Shown here piece by piece: positions 24,908-33,890 of a stretch of DNA of 64,000 bases (positions within the stretch are counted from its first letter, which is position 1; each line of letters starts with the position of its first letter). The stretch lies in contig NZ_CP020921.1 of the NCBI RefSeq assembly GCF_003057965.1, positions 498,501 to 562,500 of the forward strand. The letters run 5' to 3'. The notes under the pieces were generated by a model. The model was given only the letters and a program-made list of their open reading frames with translations, had not been told where the DNA came from and did no database searches. The position numbers were made by a program, and so were the translations under genes. This DNA comes from Thermodesulfobium acidiphilum. GTDB taxonomy: Bacteria > Thermodesulfobiota > Thermodesulfobiia > Thermodesulfobiales > Thermodesulfobiaceae.

Positions 24908-27073
24908 TTATCTGTTTGTCCTTTTTTGTTTTCCTGAATGTTTGTTACTTTTAGAATCTGATGAATTTTCTGAAAGAGCCTTTATGCTTAAATTTATTTT
25001 TCCGTTGCTTTCAAGATCAAGAACTTTCACTGTCACCTCATCTCCTAACTTTAAAACATCTTCAACGTTTTTGACTCTTGTTTTCGAGAGTTCAGAAATG
25101 TGGACCAGGCCCTCTTTTCCAGGAGCAATTTCAACAAGTGCTCCAAAGTTGAATATCTTAGTTACCTTTCCAATGTAAATCTGTCCTGGAACTATTGGTT
25201 TAGTTATGTTATTTATGATTTCGATGGTTCTATTTAGACCTTCTCTGGAGGTAGATGCTATATAAATTTTACCATCTTGTTCAATACTGATCTTTGAGCC
25301 AGTTTCTTCTATGATTTTCTTGATTATTTTTCCACCTTGCCCTATTACATCACTTATCTTATCCGGATTAATCTGAATCATTTCTATTCTTGGAGCATAG
25401 TTTGAAAGTACTTCTCTGGGATGTGATATAGCTTGATTCATTTTTTCTATGATTACCTTTCTGCCTTCATTTGCTTTTTTAAGCGCTATTGAAAGAGCGT
25501 CAATGGGTATACCAGGTACCTTTACGTCTAGTTGTAGCGCACTAACTCCGTCAATAGTTCCGGTAACCTTAAAATCCATATCCCCTAATGCATCTTCCAA
25601 ACCAGTAATGTCAGATAGAACAACAATTTCGTCATTTTCATAAATAAGTCCCATAGCTATTCCGCCAACGTGTTTTGAAATAGGAACACCTGCATCCATC
25701 AGAGATAAAGAAGAACCGCATGTTGAAGCCATAGAAGATGAGCCATTTGATTCAAGTATTTCAGAGACAACTCTTATAGTGTAGGGAAAATCAGATTCTT
25801 TTGGTAAAACTGGCAATAAAGCTTTTTCTGCCAGGGCACCATGGCCAATTTCTCTTCTTCCCGGCCCCCGTGATGGTCTTGCTTCACCTACGCTAAAACC
25901 TGGAAAATTATAATGATGCATATATCTTTTTCTGATTTCATTGCTTGATTGATAAAGGGTATCTATTATCTGAGAATCTTCCTGTGTTCCCAGTGTTGCA
26001 ATGCTAAGTGCCTGTGTTTGACCTCTGGTAAAAAGTGCTGAGCCATGTGCTCTTGGTAATAAACCCACTTGAATGGATATCGGTCTAATTTCATCTAAAT
26101 TTCTACCATCAACTCTTTTTTTGTTTTTTATCACATAGTTTCTTATTATCTTTTTTAATCTATTTTGGAAAGCCTGGTTTATTAACAAGAGATTATTTTC
26201 TACAAATTCAGTACCAAATCTTTCAGACAAAGTAGACAAAATTTCGTCTTTTAATTCCTTTTCTAAATTTTCAAAATCCTGTTTTGTTTTGAGAGGAAAT
26301 CTATCCGTGATGCTACTCGTTAAAATAGAATCTAATGCGTTGATAATGTCTTCTGTTGGTTCTTGCAAATAGACTGAACTCTTAGTTGGATTTATTAAGG
26401 ATATTAATTCTTTTTGAAGGTCGCATATTTTTGTTATTGCCGGGAGAGCATAATTAATTACTTCAATTATCTTATCTTCAGGGATCTCGTTAAAACTTCC
26501 TTCTATCATTAGAATGTTGTTTTCTTTGCCTACTACTACGATATCTATGTCACTTTTTTCGATCTGATCAATTGTGGGGTTTAAAATGAACTTTTTGTCG
26601 ATTTCGCCAACTCTAACAGCGCCTACAGGTCCATTAAAAGGAATGTCTGAAATACATAAAGCTGCACTGGAAGCGATGATAGAAAGCACATCTGCTGGAA
26701 AATCATTATCTATCGAGAGGGGAAAGGAAGAGATACAGACATCATTTCTTAATCCTTTTTGAAACAACGGTCTGATAGATCTGTCTATAATTCTACTATA
26801 CAGAATAGCTCTTTCGCTTGGTCTTCCTTCTCTTTTAAAAAACCCCCCAGGAAACTTTCCAGCAGCATACATCTTTTCATCAAAGTCAACTACCAGAGGC
26901 ATGAAGTCTATATCACTTCGGGCTTCTTTAGACATTGTTGCTGCACTAAAAACTATAGTATCTCCTGATCTAACAGTAACCGAACCGTTTGCTTGCTTTG
27001 CTAAAAGTCCCGTTTCAATATTTATAACTATGCCTTCTGCTATTTCTTTTGTGATACTGTGTACTCCGTTCAT
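24908..27073 (-). CDS. pnp: Polynucleotide phosphorylase
   Basis: 721 residues. Phosphorolytic 3'-5' exoribonuclease, trimeric. Two RNase PH domains: the first has FMPLVVDFDEKMYAAGKFPGG, the second FTRGQTQALSIATLG and GPGRREIGHGALAEKAL with the catalytic Asp in ITGLEDALGDMDFKV. These are followed by a KH domain (ISDVIGQGGKIIKKI) and an S1 domain (GKVTKIFNFGALVEIAPGKE). The ATG shares one base with the rpsO stop (TAATG). The rpsO-pnp order is widespread. Confidence 0.97.
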   Translation of the reverse strand: MNGVHSITKEIAEGIVINIETGLLAKQANGSVTVRSGDTIVFSAATMSKEARSDIDFMPLVVDFDEKMYAAGKFPGGFFKREGRPSERAILYSRIIDRSIRPLFQKGLRNDVCISSFPLSIDNDFPADVLSIIASSAALCISDIPFNGPVGAVRVGEIDKKFILNPTIDQIEKSDIDIVVVGKENNILMIEGSFNEIPEDKIIEVINYALPAITKICDLQKELISLINPTKSSVYLQEPTEDIINALDSILTSSITDRFPLKTKQDFENLEKELKDEILSTLSERFGTEFVENNLLLINQAFQNRLKKIIRNYVIKNKKRVDGRNLDEIRPISIQVGLLPRAHGSALFTRGQTQALSIATLGTQEDSQIIDTLYQSSNEIRKRYMHHYNFPGFSVGEARPSRGPGRREIGHGALAEKALLPVLPKESDFPYTIRVVSEILESNGSSSMASTCGSSLSLMDAGVPISKHVGGIAMGLIYENDEIVVLSDITGLEDALGDMDFKVTGTIDGVSALQLDVKVPGIPIDALSIALKKANEGRKVIIEKMNQAISHPREVLSNYAPRIEMIQINPDKISDVIGQGGKIIKKIIEETGSKISIEQDGKIYIASTSREGLNRTIEIINNITKPIVPGQIYIGKVTKIFNFGALVEIAPGKEGLVHISELSKTRVKNVEDVLKLGDEVTVKVLDLESNGKINLSIKALSENSSDSKSNKHSGKQKRTNR

Positions 27074-27345
27074 TATGCAGTTTCTCTAAGACCAAGTTTG
27101 CCGATCAGCTTTCTATATCTATTTATATCTTTATTCTTCACATAAGATAACAATCTCTTTCTTTGGTTTACCATCTTTAAAAGCCCTCTTTTTGAGTGAA
27201 GGTCGTTTTTGTGTTCTTTTAAATGCTCTGTAAGTTTTTCAATGCGATAGGTTAATATCGCTACCTGTACTTCTGCCGAACCAGTGTCATTCTCATGCAG
27301 GCCAAAATCTTCTATTACCTTTTTCTTAAGTTCTTTGTCTAGCAT
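27073..27345 (-). CDS. rpsO: 30S ribosomal protein S15
   Basis: 90 residues, full length. It binds 16S rRNA at the platform. Conserved: [41 protein letters not shown] and the C-terminal [24 protein letters not shown] precedes the ATG. First gene of the long minus-strand operon; a strong hairpin in its leader may serve S15 autoregulation. Confidence 0.97.
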   Translation of the reverse strand: MLDKELKKKVIEDFGLHENDTGSAEVQVAILTYRIEKLTEHLKEHKNDLHSKRGLLKMVNQRKRLLSYVKNKDINRYRKLIGKLGLRETA

Positions 27346-27372
27346 AAAATCCTCCTTTAAATAATAAATCCA

Positions 27373-27415
27373 CTATCTGAGCATTGCCCATTGTTATCCC
27401 GCAATGCCCAGACAG
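27373..27415 (-). promoter_or_regulatory. rpsO leader hairpin, candidate S15 autoregulatory element
   Basis: In the minus-strand RNA, the arm at 27415-27401 (CTGTCTGGGCATTGC) pairs over 15 positions with the arm at 27387-27373 (GCAATGCTCAGATAG), including two G-U pairs, around a 13-nt loop. No U tract follows on either strand, so it is not a simple terminator. It ends 27 nt before the start codon, close to the ribosome-binding site. Confidence 0.6.
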
Positions 27416-27433
27416 GGTAAGTTTGATAACTTT

Positions 27434-27462
27434 ATGATAATATTGAGTAGTCAAACATTCAA
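27434..27462 (-). promoter_or_regulatory. Probable promoter of the rpsO-pnp operon
   Basis: On the minus strand: TTGAAT (27462-27457), a 17-nt spacer, and TATCAT (27439-27434). It would place the leader hairpin at the start of the transcript. Confidence 0.5.
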
Positions 27463-27515
27463 AACTATTCTATCATAAATGTGTAATATTCAAAAAGTGA
27501 GGAGTATATTATATA

Positions 27516-27920
27516 TTGATTTTAGGAATCGATGTTGGAAGTTGTAAAATTGGTTATGCAATTTTAGATGATAAGTATAATGTTTTTTCAAAAGGGATAA
27601 TACTACTTAATGACTTCAAAAAAGAGTTTTTAAAATTTATAAAAAGTTATGAGATTGAAGTTGTTGCTGTTGGAAGTGGAACTGGGCATAAAAAGGTGAT
27701 GGAGTTAATAGATGAGCTCAATTTGGATTTAAAAGTTGTGATAATATCAGAAAGAAATACTTCGGTACAAGCCAAATGGAGATATATTAATTCGCTAAAA
27801 GGATTCAAAGGTTTTTTTTGTAAGTTTTTTGGATATTTGGATAAGCCAGTTGATGACATTTCAGCTGTAATAATAGCTGAAAGATACTTAAATGAAAAGA
27901 GGAAAAAGAGTGAGACCTGA
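27516..27920 (+). CDS. RuvX/YqgF-like RNase H-fold protein
   Basis: 134 residues. The N-terminal strand [15 protein letters not shown] carries the first catalytic Asp; [10 protein letters not shown] corresponds to the ERxST motif of RuvX/Yqg[14 protein letters not shown] supplies the last Asp. The family includes the pre-16S rRNA 5'-end nuclease. The protein is divergent, and a second canonical yqgF may exist elsewhere. The TTG start has GTGAGGAG upstream. The 3' end overlaps the deaminase gene by 29 bp. Confidence 0.7.
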   Translation: MILGIDVGSCKIGYAILDDKYNVFSKGIILLNDFKKEFLKFIKSYEIEVVAVGSGTGHKKVMELIDELNLDLKVVIISERNTSVQAKWRYINSLKGFKGFFCKFFGYLDKPVDDISAVIIAERYLNEKRKKSET

Positions 27921-28368
27921 TTGGGATTCTTATTTTATGAAAATAGCTTTTTTAGTTGCTACGCGCTCAACTTGTATAAGAAGAAGAGTGGGAGCTGTTA
28001 TTGTAAAGGAAAAAAGGATATTGTCAACTGGTTATAACGGTGCTCCTTCAGGACTATTGCACTGTTTTGATATTGGCTGTTTGAGAGATAAGATGAACAT
28101 TCCTTCTGGTGAGAGACAGGAACTTTGTAGAGGATTGCATGCTGAGCAAAATGCAATAATTCAGGGTGCTATGTATGGAGTAAGTCTTATGGGTTCTACA
28201 ATATACATTACGAATCAGCCATGTATAACCTGTGCAAAAATGCTTATCCAGGCAGGGATAGTTAAAATAGTTTATCAGGGCGATTACCCTGATAAACTTG
28301 CTTTAGAGATGTTGGATGAAGCTGGAGTAGAAATTATAAAATTTATTCCTGATAACAAAGAGGTGTAG
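27892..28368 (+). CDS. Deoxycytidylate (dCMP) deaminase
   Basis: 158 residues, ComEB/dCMP deaminase type. Zinc and catalytic residues: LHAEQNAI (His, Glu) and QPCITCAKM (two Cys). The [21 protein letters not shown] start and the [14 protein letters not shown] segment with extra Cys/His are typical of dCMP deaminases. It makes dUMP for thymidylate synthesis. The ATG lies inside the preceding gene. Confidence 0.93.
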   Translation: MKRGKRVRPDWDSYFMKIAFLVATRSTCIRRRVGAVIVKEKRILSTGYNGAPSGLLHCFDIGCLRDKMNIPSGERQELCRGLHAEQNAIIQGAMYGVSLMGSTIYITNQPCITCAKMLIQAGIVKIVYQGDYPDKLALEMLDEAGVEIIKFIPDNKEV

Positions 28369-28374
28369 TTTATC

Positions 28375-29394
28375 TTGTTGTTTCTTATATGTCTGTTTTC
28401 TTTTTTTCTTTCACTCTTGAACACTAAATTTGTAATTTTTTTATCTGAAAAATTGGAAATTTACGATAAGCCTGATAAGAGAAAGATTCACAGTAAATTA
28501 ACATCCCGCCTTGGAGGATTTGGATTTTTTGTACCTTTTCTAATTACATTATTCTTATACTCCCTTTTGGTAAAGGGATTTGAAATTACTGATTTCCTGA
28601 TTTGCGTTTTTCCAATATTTTTCCTTGGGCTATATGACGATCTTTTTGGAATTAATCCTATTATAAAATTAGCAGCCCAAATTTTTGCCTCGTTTATAGC
28701 TTTTAATTTAGGTTTTCGAATAGACTATATTTATTTTCCATTTGTAGGGTATCTTTTTTTTGGAGGATTGTCGTTGTTTTTGACAATTTTTTGGCTTGTA
28801 GGGTTATCTAATGCGCTAAATTTGGTAGATGGTATGGATGGCTTGGCATCGGGAGTTGCTATTTTAATACTTTTATCAATGGCAATAGTTTCTTATGTTC
28901 TGGATAGAAATTTTGTTTTTATAATTTCGATAATACTTTTGTTTTCTATGACAGGTTTTTTTGTTTTCAATATAAATCCTGCTAGAATATTTATGGGAGA
29001 TAGTGGCTCCTTGACTGTGGGTTTTATAATTGGTCTAATCTCTATTAGTGGGTTTATGAAGGGCCTTACACTTGTAACGCTATTTTCAATTATTATTATG
29101 CTAATAATCCCTGTTGCAGATACTTTTTGGGCTATTATAAGAAGATCGGTATCTGGAAGATCAATTTTTTCACCTGATAAAGGTCACTTTCATCATATGC
29201 TTTTGGAAAAGGGCTGGAGTGTAAGGAAGATCAATTCTTTGTTTAGAGGAATCACTGTAATGGGATCTCTGGTATTCTTTTTTGTCTTTTTGCCTCAAGA
29301 ATATTTTTTGTTTACAGCTTCTTTTTTGATTTTTGGTTATCTATTTTTATTTTTACTTGAATCTATTGTTATTGGAGTGAGAAAAAGTGCTTAA
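28375..29394 (+). CDS. wecA: Undecaprenyl-phosphate sugar-1-phosphate transferase (WecA/TagO type)
   Basis: 339 residues, about ten membrane helices, GT4-like polyprenyl-phosphate transferase (MraY/WecA superfamily). Signatures: PDKRKIHSKLTSRLGG, LGLYDDLFGI, NALNLVDGMDGLASG, RIFMGDSGSLTVGF and HFHHMLLEKG. The GDSGS and DGMDG motifs carry the catalytic Asp residues. It starts a lipid-linked glycan by moving GlcNAc-1-phosphate (or similar) onto undecaprenyl phosphate. TTG start; the next gene, a UDP-GlcNAc 2-epimerase, overlaps by 8 bp and fits the same surface-polysaccharide path. Confidence 0.92.
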   Translation: MLFLICLFSFFLSLLNTKFVIFLSEKLEIYDKPDKRKIHSKLTSRLGGFGFFVPFLITLFLYSLLVKGFEITDFLICVFPIFFLGLYDDLFGINPIIKLAAQIFASFIAFNLGFRIDYIYFPFVGYLFFGGLSLFLTIFWLVGLSNALNLVDGMDGLASGVAILILLSMAIVSYVLDRNFVFIISIILLFSMTGFFVFNINPARIFMGDSGSLTVGFIIGLISISGFMKGLTLVTLFSIIIMLIIPVADTFWAIIRRSVSGRSIFSPDKGHFHHMLLEKGWSVRKINSLFRGITVMGSLVFFFVFLPQEYFLFTASFLIFGYLFLFLLESIVIGVRKSA

Positions 29395-30556
29395 AGCTTT
29401 GCTGATTTTTGGGACTAGACCTGAAGCTATTAAAATGGCTCCTCTTTTTTTGGAATTAAAGAACTCGAAGTACTTTGAACCTGTCGTGGTTGTTACTGCT
29501 CAGCACAGAGAAATGCTAGATCAGGTTTTGAAAATATTTAATATTGAACCAGATTTTGATCTTGACATAATGAAACCGGGTCAGAGCCTTGAAGGAATAA
29601 CTATTAGAGCATTGGAAGGTTTATGTAATATTATGAAGAGGGTTAATCCATCTATTGTTCTTGTTCAGGGAGATACAACGACCACTTATGTGGGAGCATT
29701 AGCAGCATTTTATCACAGAATAGCAGTTGGACATGTAGAGGCAGGTTTGAGAACTTATGATAAATTCAACCCTTATCCTGAAGAAGTTAATAGAAGGATG
29801 ACTACCTGTCTTGCTGATTTACATTTTGCACCTACTATTATTTCTTTTAATAACCTGATCAAGGAAAATGTCAAAAAGGAAGATATATTTATAACCGGGA
29901 ATACCGTTATAGATTCTTTACTTCATATATCTAAAAGAGATTATGATTTTCCTCCAATTTTAAATTCAATAATAAATTCTCCTTTAAGAAAGATTTTAGT
30001 TACTGCTCATAGAAGAGAAAATTGGGATGAAATGAAAAATATTTTTCATGCAATAAAAAAGTTAGTTGAGAGCTTTGACGACATACATATAATTTTTCCT
30101 GTACATATGAACCCAAAAATAAGAGTTGATGCTCAAAATATTTTGGGCAATAATTCAAGAGTATCTTTGCTTGAACCCCTTGACTATGAAGCTTTTATAC
30201 ATGTTATGAAAAACTGTTACATCATACTTACAGATTCTGGAGGCGTTCAAGAAGAAGCCCCCTCTCTTGGTGTTCCTGTGGTCGTTATGAGAAAGACTAC
30301 AGAGAGACCTGAGGCGCTCAAGGCAAATGCAGTTGTTTTAAGCGGAACTGATGGAGAAAAAATTTACAATACTGCAGCTAAACTCTTGAGTGATAAAACT
30401 TTTTATCTTTCTATGAAAAAGAAGCTCAACCCCTATGGAGATGGGAGAGCTTCTTTTAGAATTTTGAAATCTCTAGAATATTTTTTTAAACTTAGCTCAG
30501 AAAGGCCTGTTGATTTTAGATACAATTATGAAGATGGTTTACTATTAGAAACCTAA
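29387..30556 (+). CDS. wecB: UDP-N-acetylglucosamine 2-epimerase (non-hydrolysing)
   Basis: 389 residues. It interconverts UDP-GlcNAc and UDP-ManNAc for surface polysaccharides. Conserved: FGTRPEAIKMAPL, VTAQHREMLDQVL, VQGDTTTTYVGALAAFY, HVEAGLRTYDKFNPYPEEVNR, HRRENW, SGGVQEEAPSLGVPVVVMR and TERPEA. The GTG start lies within the end of the wecA-type gene. It converges with the LUD gene and overlaps it by 12 bp. Confidence 0.96.
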   Translation: MLKALLIFGTRPEAIKMAPLFLELKNSKYFEPVVVVTAQHREMLDQVLKIFNIEPDFDLDIMKPGQSLEGITIRALEGLCNIMKRVNPSIVLVQGDTTTTYVGALAAFYHRIAVGHVEAGLRTYDKFNPYPEEVNRRMTTCLADLHFAPTIISFNNLIKENVKKEDIFITGNTVIDSLLHISKRDYDFPPILNSIINSPLRKILVTAHRRENWDEMKNIFHAIKKLVESFDDIHIIFPVHMNPKIRVDAQNILGNNSRVSLLEPLDYEAFIHVMKNCYIILTDSGGVQEEAPSLGVPVVVMRKTTERPEALKANAVVLSGTDGEKIYNTAAKLLSDKTFYLSMKKKLNPYGDGRASFRILKSLEYFFKLSSERPVDFRYNYEDGLLLET

Positions 30557-31186
30557 ATGTTCGTTAATTATAAAAACGCTAAATGGGGTTAGAGTTGGTC
30601 TCTTCTTTAATATAGTGGTAATATTACATATCCTTGTCGGTCCTTGACAATCCATACATTCACCTGTTACAGTACAGGGGTTTGGTCTATTTAACCTCTT
30701 ATTGTTTATTGGTGCCGCTATTGTTTTGATTCTTTTTCTTGCTTCTTCTTCATCCTTAACTATTTTATTTGTGCCGGCTATTATTATTACCTGTTTAGGT
30801 CCAAATATCATTGAAGCAACCCTGTTTCCAACTCCATCAGTATTTACAAGTTTTCCATCAAGCGTTATTGCATTGGAACTTGCTATAAATGTATCGCAGG
30901 TAAGCTGTTTTCTTCTTAAGTTTAATACTTCTTCTGGTGAAAGATTTGGCTTATTGTGATCTAAGATTGTATTGCCTCTCTTTGCCAGGATATCCAATAT
31001 GCCCAGGTTTTGTACAGTTGTTGAGCCTCCTACTCCTATAACATCTTTGTCTGGAATAATTTCTAAAAGTTTATTTATTAACTCTTCTCTGGTATTAAAG
31101 AAATCAGCATTAAAATTATTTTTTTTTAAAGCTTCTACAGCTCTTTTGCCAAATACTTCACCATGCCACTTCAGATTTGGATCCAT
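30545..31186 (-). CDS. LUD-domain protein (LutC/YkgG-like)
   Basis: 213 residues, LUD (DUF162) family. Visible: DVIGVGGSTTVQNLGI, CDTFIASSNAIT, LVNTDGVGNRVASMIFGPKQV and a C-terminal Cys motif C-x5-C-x2-C-x6-C (CTVTGECMDCQGPTRIC), usual in the stand-alone members. The related LutB and LutC belong to lactate oxidation complexes, but this single-gene form has no neighbours of that kind, so substrate and reaction are unknown. ATG 31186 is chosen for its GGAGG (31200-31196); the TTG at 31207 precedes that site. Confidence 0.85.
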   Translation of the reverse strand: MDPNLKWHGEVFGKRAVEALKKNNFNADFFNTREELINKLLEIIPDKDVIGVGGSTTVQNLGILDILAKRGNTILDHNKPNLSPEEVLNLRRKQLTCDTFIASSNAITLDGKLVNTDGVGNRVASMIFGPKQVIIIAGTNKIVKDEEEARKRIKTIAAPINNKRLNRPNPCTVTGECMDCQGPTRICNITTILKKRPTLTPFSVFIINEHLGF

Positions 31187-31523
31187 TTTTTCTTTCCTCC
31201 ATTTCAAAAAATTTTGATATTATACTAAAATGATACCATCAAATTACTATTTAAGTTACATTGCTCAGTTTTTATTTAATTTTTATATTATAAATATTCA
31301 AAAATACCTATTAATTTAATTTGTGATATAAATTATTTATTTGTATAAATCTTTTTTATTTAGAAAATTAAGACTTTTCTGACAGAACTAGTGACATATG
31401 AGATTGGTGAAACTAAAATATTTATTTAGTAATTGGAATTTGAAGTGTTTAGTGAAAGTATAATTTTATTATTGACATGATAAGGAAAATCTATTAATCT
31501 ATAAATGATTTTTGTAAGTAGGG
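31187..31523. other. Intergenic region between LUD and ATP synthase genes
   Basis: 337 bp of very AT-rich divergent intergenic DNA, the only long gap without a gene or RNA. It holds a TATAAT on the minus strand (31224-31219) for the LUD gene and the atp promoter near its right end. I see no coding frame, tRNA or strong hairpin in it. Confidence 0.7.
31472..31500 (+). promoter_or_regulatory. Promoter of the ATP synthase operon
   Basis: TTGACA (31472-31477), a 17-nt spacer and TAATCT (31495-31500). The first gene starts 24 bp later. Confidence 0.6.
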
Positions 31524-31742
31524 GTGAATAATATAAAAAACAATAAAGGAAAACAAAATTTGCCCCTACACGTTGCTCAATTAGGTTTTAATGTTTTAGG
31601 AACTACATTAGGAGGGTTGTTGCTAGGGTGGTTTTTACAGGAAAAAATGGGCTTTGGATTAGTAGGTTTTTTATTTGGGCTTTTGTTGGGCGTTTTTTCA
31701 GGTCTGTGGATCATATTAAAACAAATCTTAGTTCAAAAATGA
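31524..31742 (+). CDS. Small membrane protein of the ATP synthase operon (AtpI/AtpZ type)
   Basis: 72 residues with two membrane helices (about 20-40 and 46-68), separated by a short loop. The Gly-rich helix pattern GTTLGGLLLGWFLQ...GLLLGVFSGLW fits the AtpI/AtpZ (ATPase_gene1) family encoded at the head of many atp operons, where it is linked to c-ring assembly or Mg/Ca transport. GTG start within GTAGGGGTG. Confidence 0.8.
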   Translation: MNNIKNNKGKQNLPLHVAQLGFNVLGTTLGGLLLGWFLQEKMGFGLVGFLFGLLLGVFSGLWIILKQILVQK

Positions 31743-31758
31743 AAGGGGGTGAAGAAGG

Positions 31759-32514
31759 TTGCATATTGCTGAAGAATTTATGTTGCACAAAATTATACCT
31801 ATAAACATTGGTGGATTTGATCTTAGTATTACCCAGGCAGTTTTGTGGATGTGGATAGCTTCTATAATTATGATGTTGTATTTGATTTATTGTAGCAGAA
31901 GTATGACTGTAGTACCGTCTAACAGACTTGTTACTTTGTTTGAAGTACTTATAGATTTTGTTAGGAAAGATTTAGTAGAAAGTTTTATGCACGGAAAAGA
32001 TGTTGAAAGGTTTTTTCCTTTAATAGCCTCAATATTTTTCTTTATCTTTGCATCAAATTTTATAGGAATTATTCCAGGTACTTATACTCCTACTGCTAAC
32101 ATTAATACAACCGCTATACTTGCAATATTCGTGTTTATACTTTATAACGTTTTGGGAGTATTTAGAAATGGTTTAGTCGGATATTTAAAAAGTATAGTTG
32201 TCCCTGGTCTTCCTGCTCCTATTATTCCGGTTGTTTTTGTCATAGAGGTATTTAGCCACTTTGCAAGGCCTCTTTCATTGGCAATAAGGTTATTTGCCAA
32301 TATGATGGCTGGACACATTATAATCGGTGTTTTGATTTATCTTGCACTGCTTGCGACAGGAGCATTTATGGGTGGCATAATGCTCGGGTCTGTTTCTTTC
32401 GCTGCTTCTGTGGGAATGTATTTCTTGGAAGTTTTTGTAAAATCACTTCAAGCGATAATCTTTGCTGTTTTAACATCAATGTATATTGCTGGTGCTGTTG
32501 CACCTGAACATTAG
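31759..32514 (+). CDS. atpB: ATP synthase Fo subunit a
   Basis: 251 residues, five to six membrane helices. The proton-channel Arg is in RPLSLAIRLFANMMAGH, with the C-terminal helix LEVFVKSLQAIIFAVLTSMYI. TTG start following GAAGAAGG. Part of the proton path against the c-ring. Confidence 0.95.
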   Translation: MHIAEEFMLHKIIPINIGGFDLSITQAVLWMWIASIIMMLYLIYCSRSMTVVPSNRLVTLFEVLIDFVRKDLVESFMHGKDVERFFPLIASIFFFIFASNFIGIIPGTYTPTANINTTAILAIFVFILYNVLGVFRNGLVGYLKSIVVPGLPAPIIPVVFVIEVFSHFARPLSLAIRLFANMMAGHIIIGVLIYLALLATGAFMGGIMLGSVSFAASVGMYFLEVFVKSLQAIIFAVLTSMYIAGAVAPEH

Positions 32515-32560
32515 TTTTTGTTTCACAACTTTAATTAAAAATTTTTGGAGGTGTTTTTAA

Positions 32561-32812
32561 ATGGATGCAGTAAGTATAAATCTTGGTTTGGCTCAGTTGG
32601 GCGCAGGTGTTGCTATTGGATTTGCCGCTGCTGGTGGTGGCGCAGGTATGGGTATTTTAGGTGGATATTTTTTGACCGCTCTTGCAAGACAGCCAGAACT
32701 TCTTGGACCGCTACGTACCTATATGATTTTGGTATTGGTCTTTATTGAAGCTCAGGTTCTTTATGGTTTTACTGTTTCTATGATCCTTTTGTTTGCAGCT
32801 CCTAAGCACTAG
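32561..32812 (+). CDS. atpE: ATP synthase Fo subunit c
   Basis: 83 residues, a two-helix hairpin with the polar loop ARQPE. The ion-binding carboxylate is Glu in FIEAQVLYGF. The first helix has Ile where Na-dependent c subunits have Gln, and EA rather than ES/ET after the Glu position, so the ring is probably proton-specific. GGAGGTG precedes the ATG. Confidence 0.95.
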   Translation: MDAVSINLGLAQLGAGVAIGFAAAGGGAGMGILGGYFLTALARQPELLGPLRTYMILVLVFIEAQVLYGFTVSMILLFAAPKH

Positions 32813-32843
32813 TCTTTTATTCTTTTAAGGGAGATCTAAAAAA

Positions 32844-33329
32844 ATGATGAATTTTGAATTTGGACTAGAGTTCTGGACTATTGTCTCCTTTCTAATATTC
32901 TTCTTTTTATTTGTAAAATTTGTTGTTCCACCAATAAACAGTGCACTTAAAGAGAGAGAAAAAGCTATCGCAGGTGCAATAGAACAGGCTCGAAAGGAAA
33001 GGGAAGAAGCGGAAAAACTCTTGCAGGAGTCAAAAAGAGAACTTGAAGAAACAAAGGCTCGTTCTTCAAAAATTGTAGAAGAAGCAAGAGCGTATGCTGA
33101 AGAGGTCAAAAAGGATATTATCCAAAAAGCTAAAGAAGAGGCGCAAAAAATAGTTGATAGTGCTGCCAAAGACCTTGAAAGGGCTAAGGCAGAGGTTATA
33201 GCAGAACTTAAGGTTGAGGTTGTTAATCTTACTATTTCGCTTACAGAAAAGCTCCTTGAGAAAGAATTGGATAAAAATGCGCAGACAAAATTCGTAACAG
33301 AATATTTACAGAAAATAGGTAAGAATTAG
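32844..33329 (+). CDS. atpF: ATP synthase Fo subunit b
   Basis: 161 residues. One N-terminal membrane helix (about 8-28), then a long charged coiled coil rich in Lys, Glu and Ala that forms the peripheral stalk and meets delta at its C-terminus. AAGGGAGAT before ATG. Only one b gene is seen, so the stalk is presumably a homodimer. Confidence 0.94.
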   Translation: MMNFEFGLEFWTIVSFLIFFFLFVKFVVPPINSALKEREKAIAGAIEQARKEREEAEKLLQESKRELEETKARSSKIVEEARAYAEEVKKDIIQKAKEEAQKIVDSAAKDLERAKAEVIAELKVEVVNLTISLTEKLLEKELDKNAQTKFVTEYLQKIGKN

Positions 33330-33330
33330 A

Positions 33331-33873
33331 ATGAGCAGTAACTATGTTTTAGCCAAAAGATACGCAAGAGCTTTTTTGTCTATTCTCAAGGAAAACAAGA
33401 GAAGCCTGCAAGATGTTGTTGACGAAACAAAAACCCTTCTTAAGAGCTTTAAAGAAACAGGACTTGATAAGATAATCTTAAATCCTGTTCTAGATCTTGG
33501 TACCAAGAAGGAGTTAATCGAACCTTTAAAAAACAATATTTCAAGTGATATTTTTTCTTTGCTAGAATTTCTTATAGATAAAAATAGATTTTTTTTACTT
33601 CCTTTTATACTCCAATCTTTAGAGGAGACTTTGAATGAAGAAAGTGGAAGAATTGTTGCCAATCTTGAAGTGGCCACTCCATTAACTGACGAATTAAAAT
33701 CAAAATTTATAGAGTACTTTAAGAAGAAATTTAATGCTAAAACAGTAGATATTGTAGAAGTTGTTAACGAAAAGATTATTGGTGGTTTTAGAGCAAAGAT
33801 TGGAGATTATCTTATTGATGCAAGTATTAAGGGGTCCTTGGATAAGGCCAAGAGACTTCTTTTAACCAATTGA
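33331..33873 (+). CDS. atpH: ATP synthase F1 subunit delta
   Basis: 180 residues (OSCP/delta). The helical N-terminal domain starts [14 protein letters not shown]; the C-terminal signature is [23 protein letters not shown]. Connects the peripheral stalk to the alpha subunits. The ATG follows the atpF stop by 1 bp. Confidence 0.95.
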   Translation: MSSNYVLAKRYARAFLSILKENKRSLQDVVDETKTLLKSFKETGLDKIILNPVLDLGTKKELIEPLKNNISSDIFSLLEFLIDKNRFFLLPFILQSLEETLNEESGRIVANLEVATPLTDELKSKFIEYFKKKFNAKTVDIVEVVNEKIIGGFRAKIGDYLIDASIKGSLDKAKRLLLTN

Positions 33874-33890
33874 AGGGAGGTGTTGTTTTT

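Noticed and set aside
31225-31470. Small RNA or tRNA in the gap before the atp operon
   Set aside because: Very AT-rich, no cloverleaf, no strong stem and no coding frame.
32545-32748. Second frame over atpE
   Set aside because: Shadow frame, Trp/Cys-rich and without homology; atpE in the other frame is certain.
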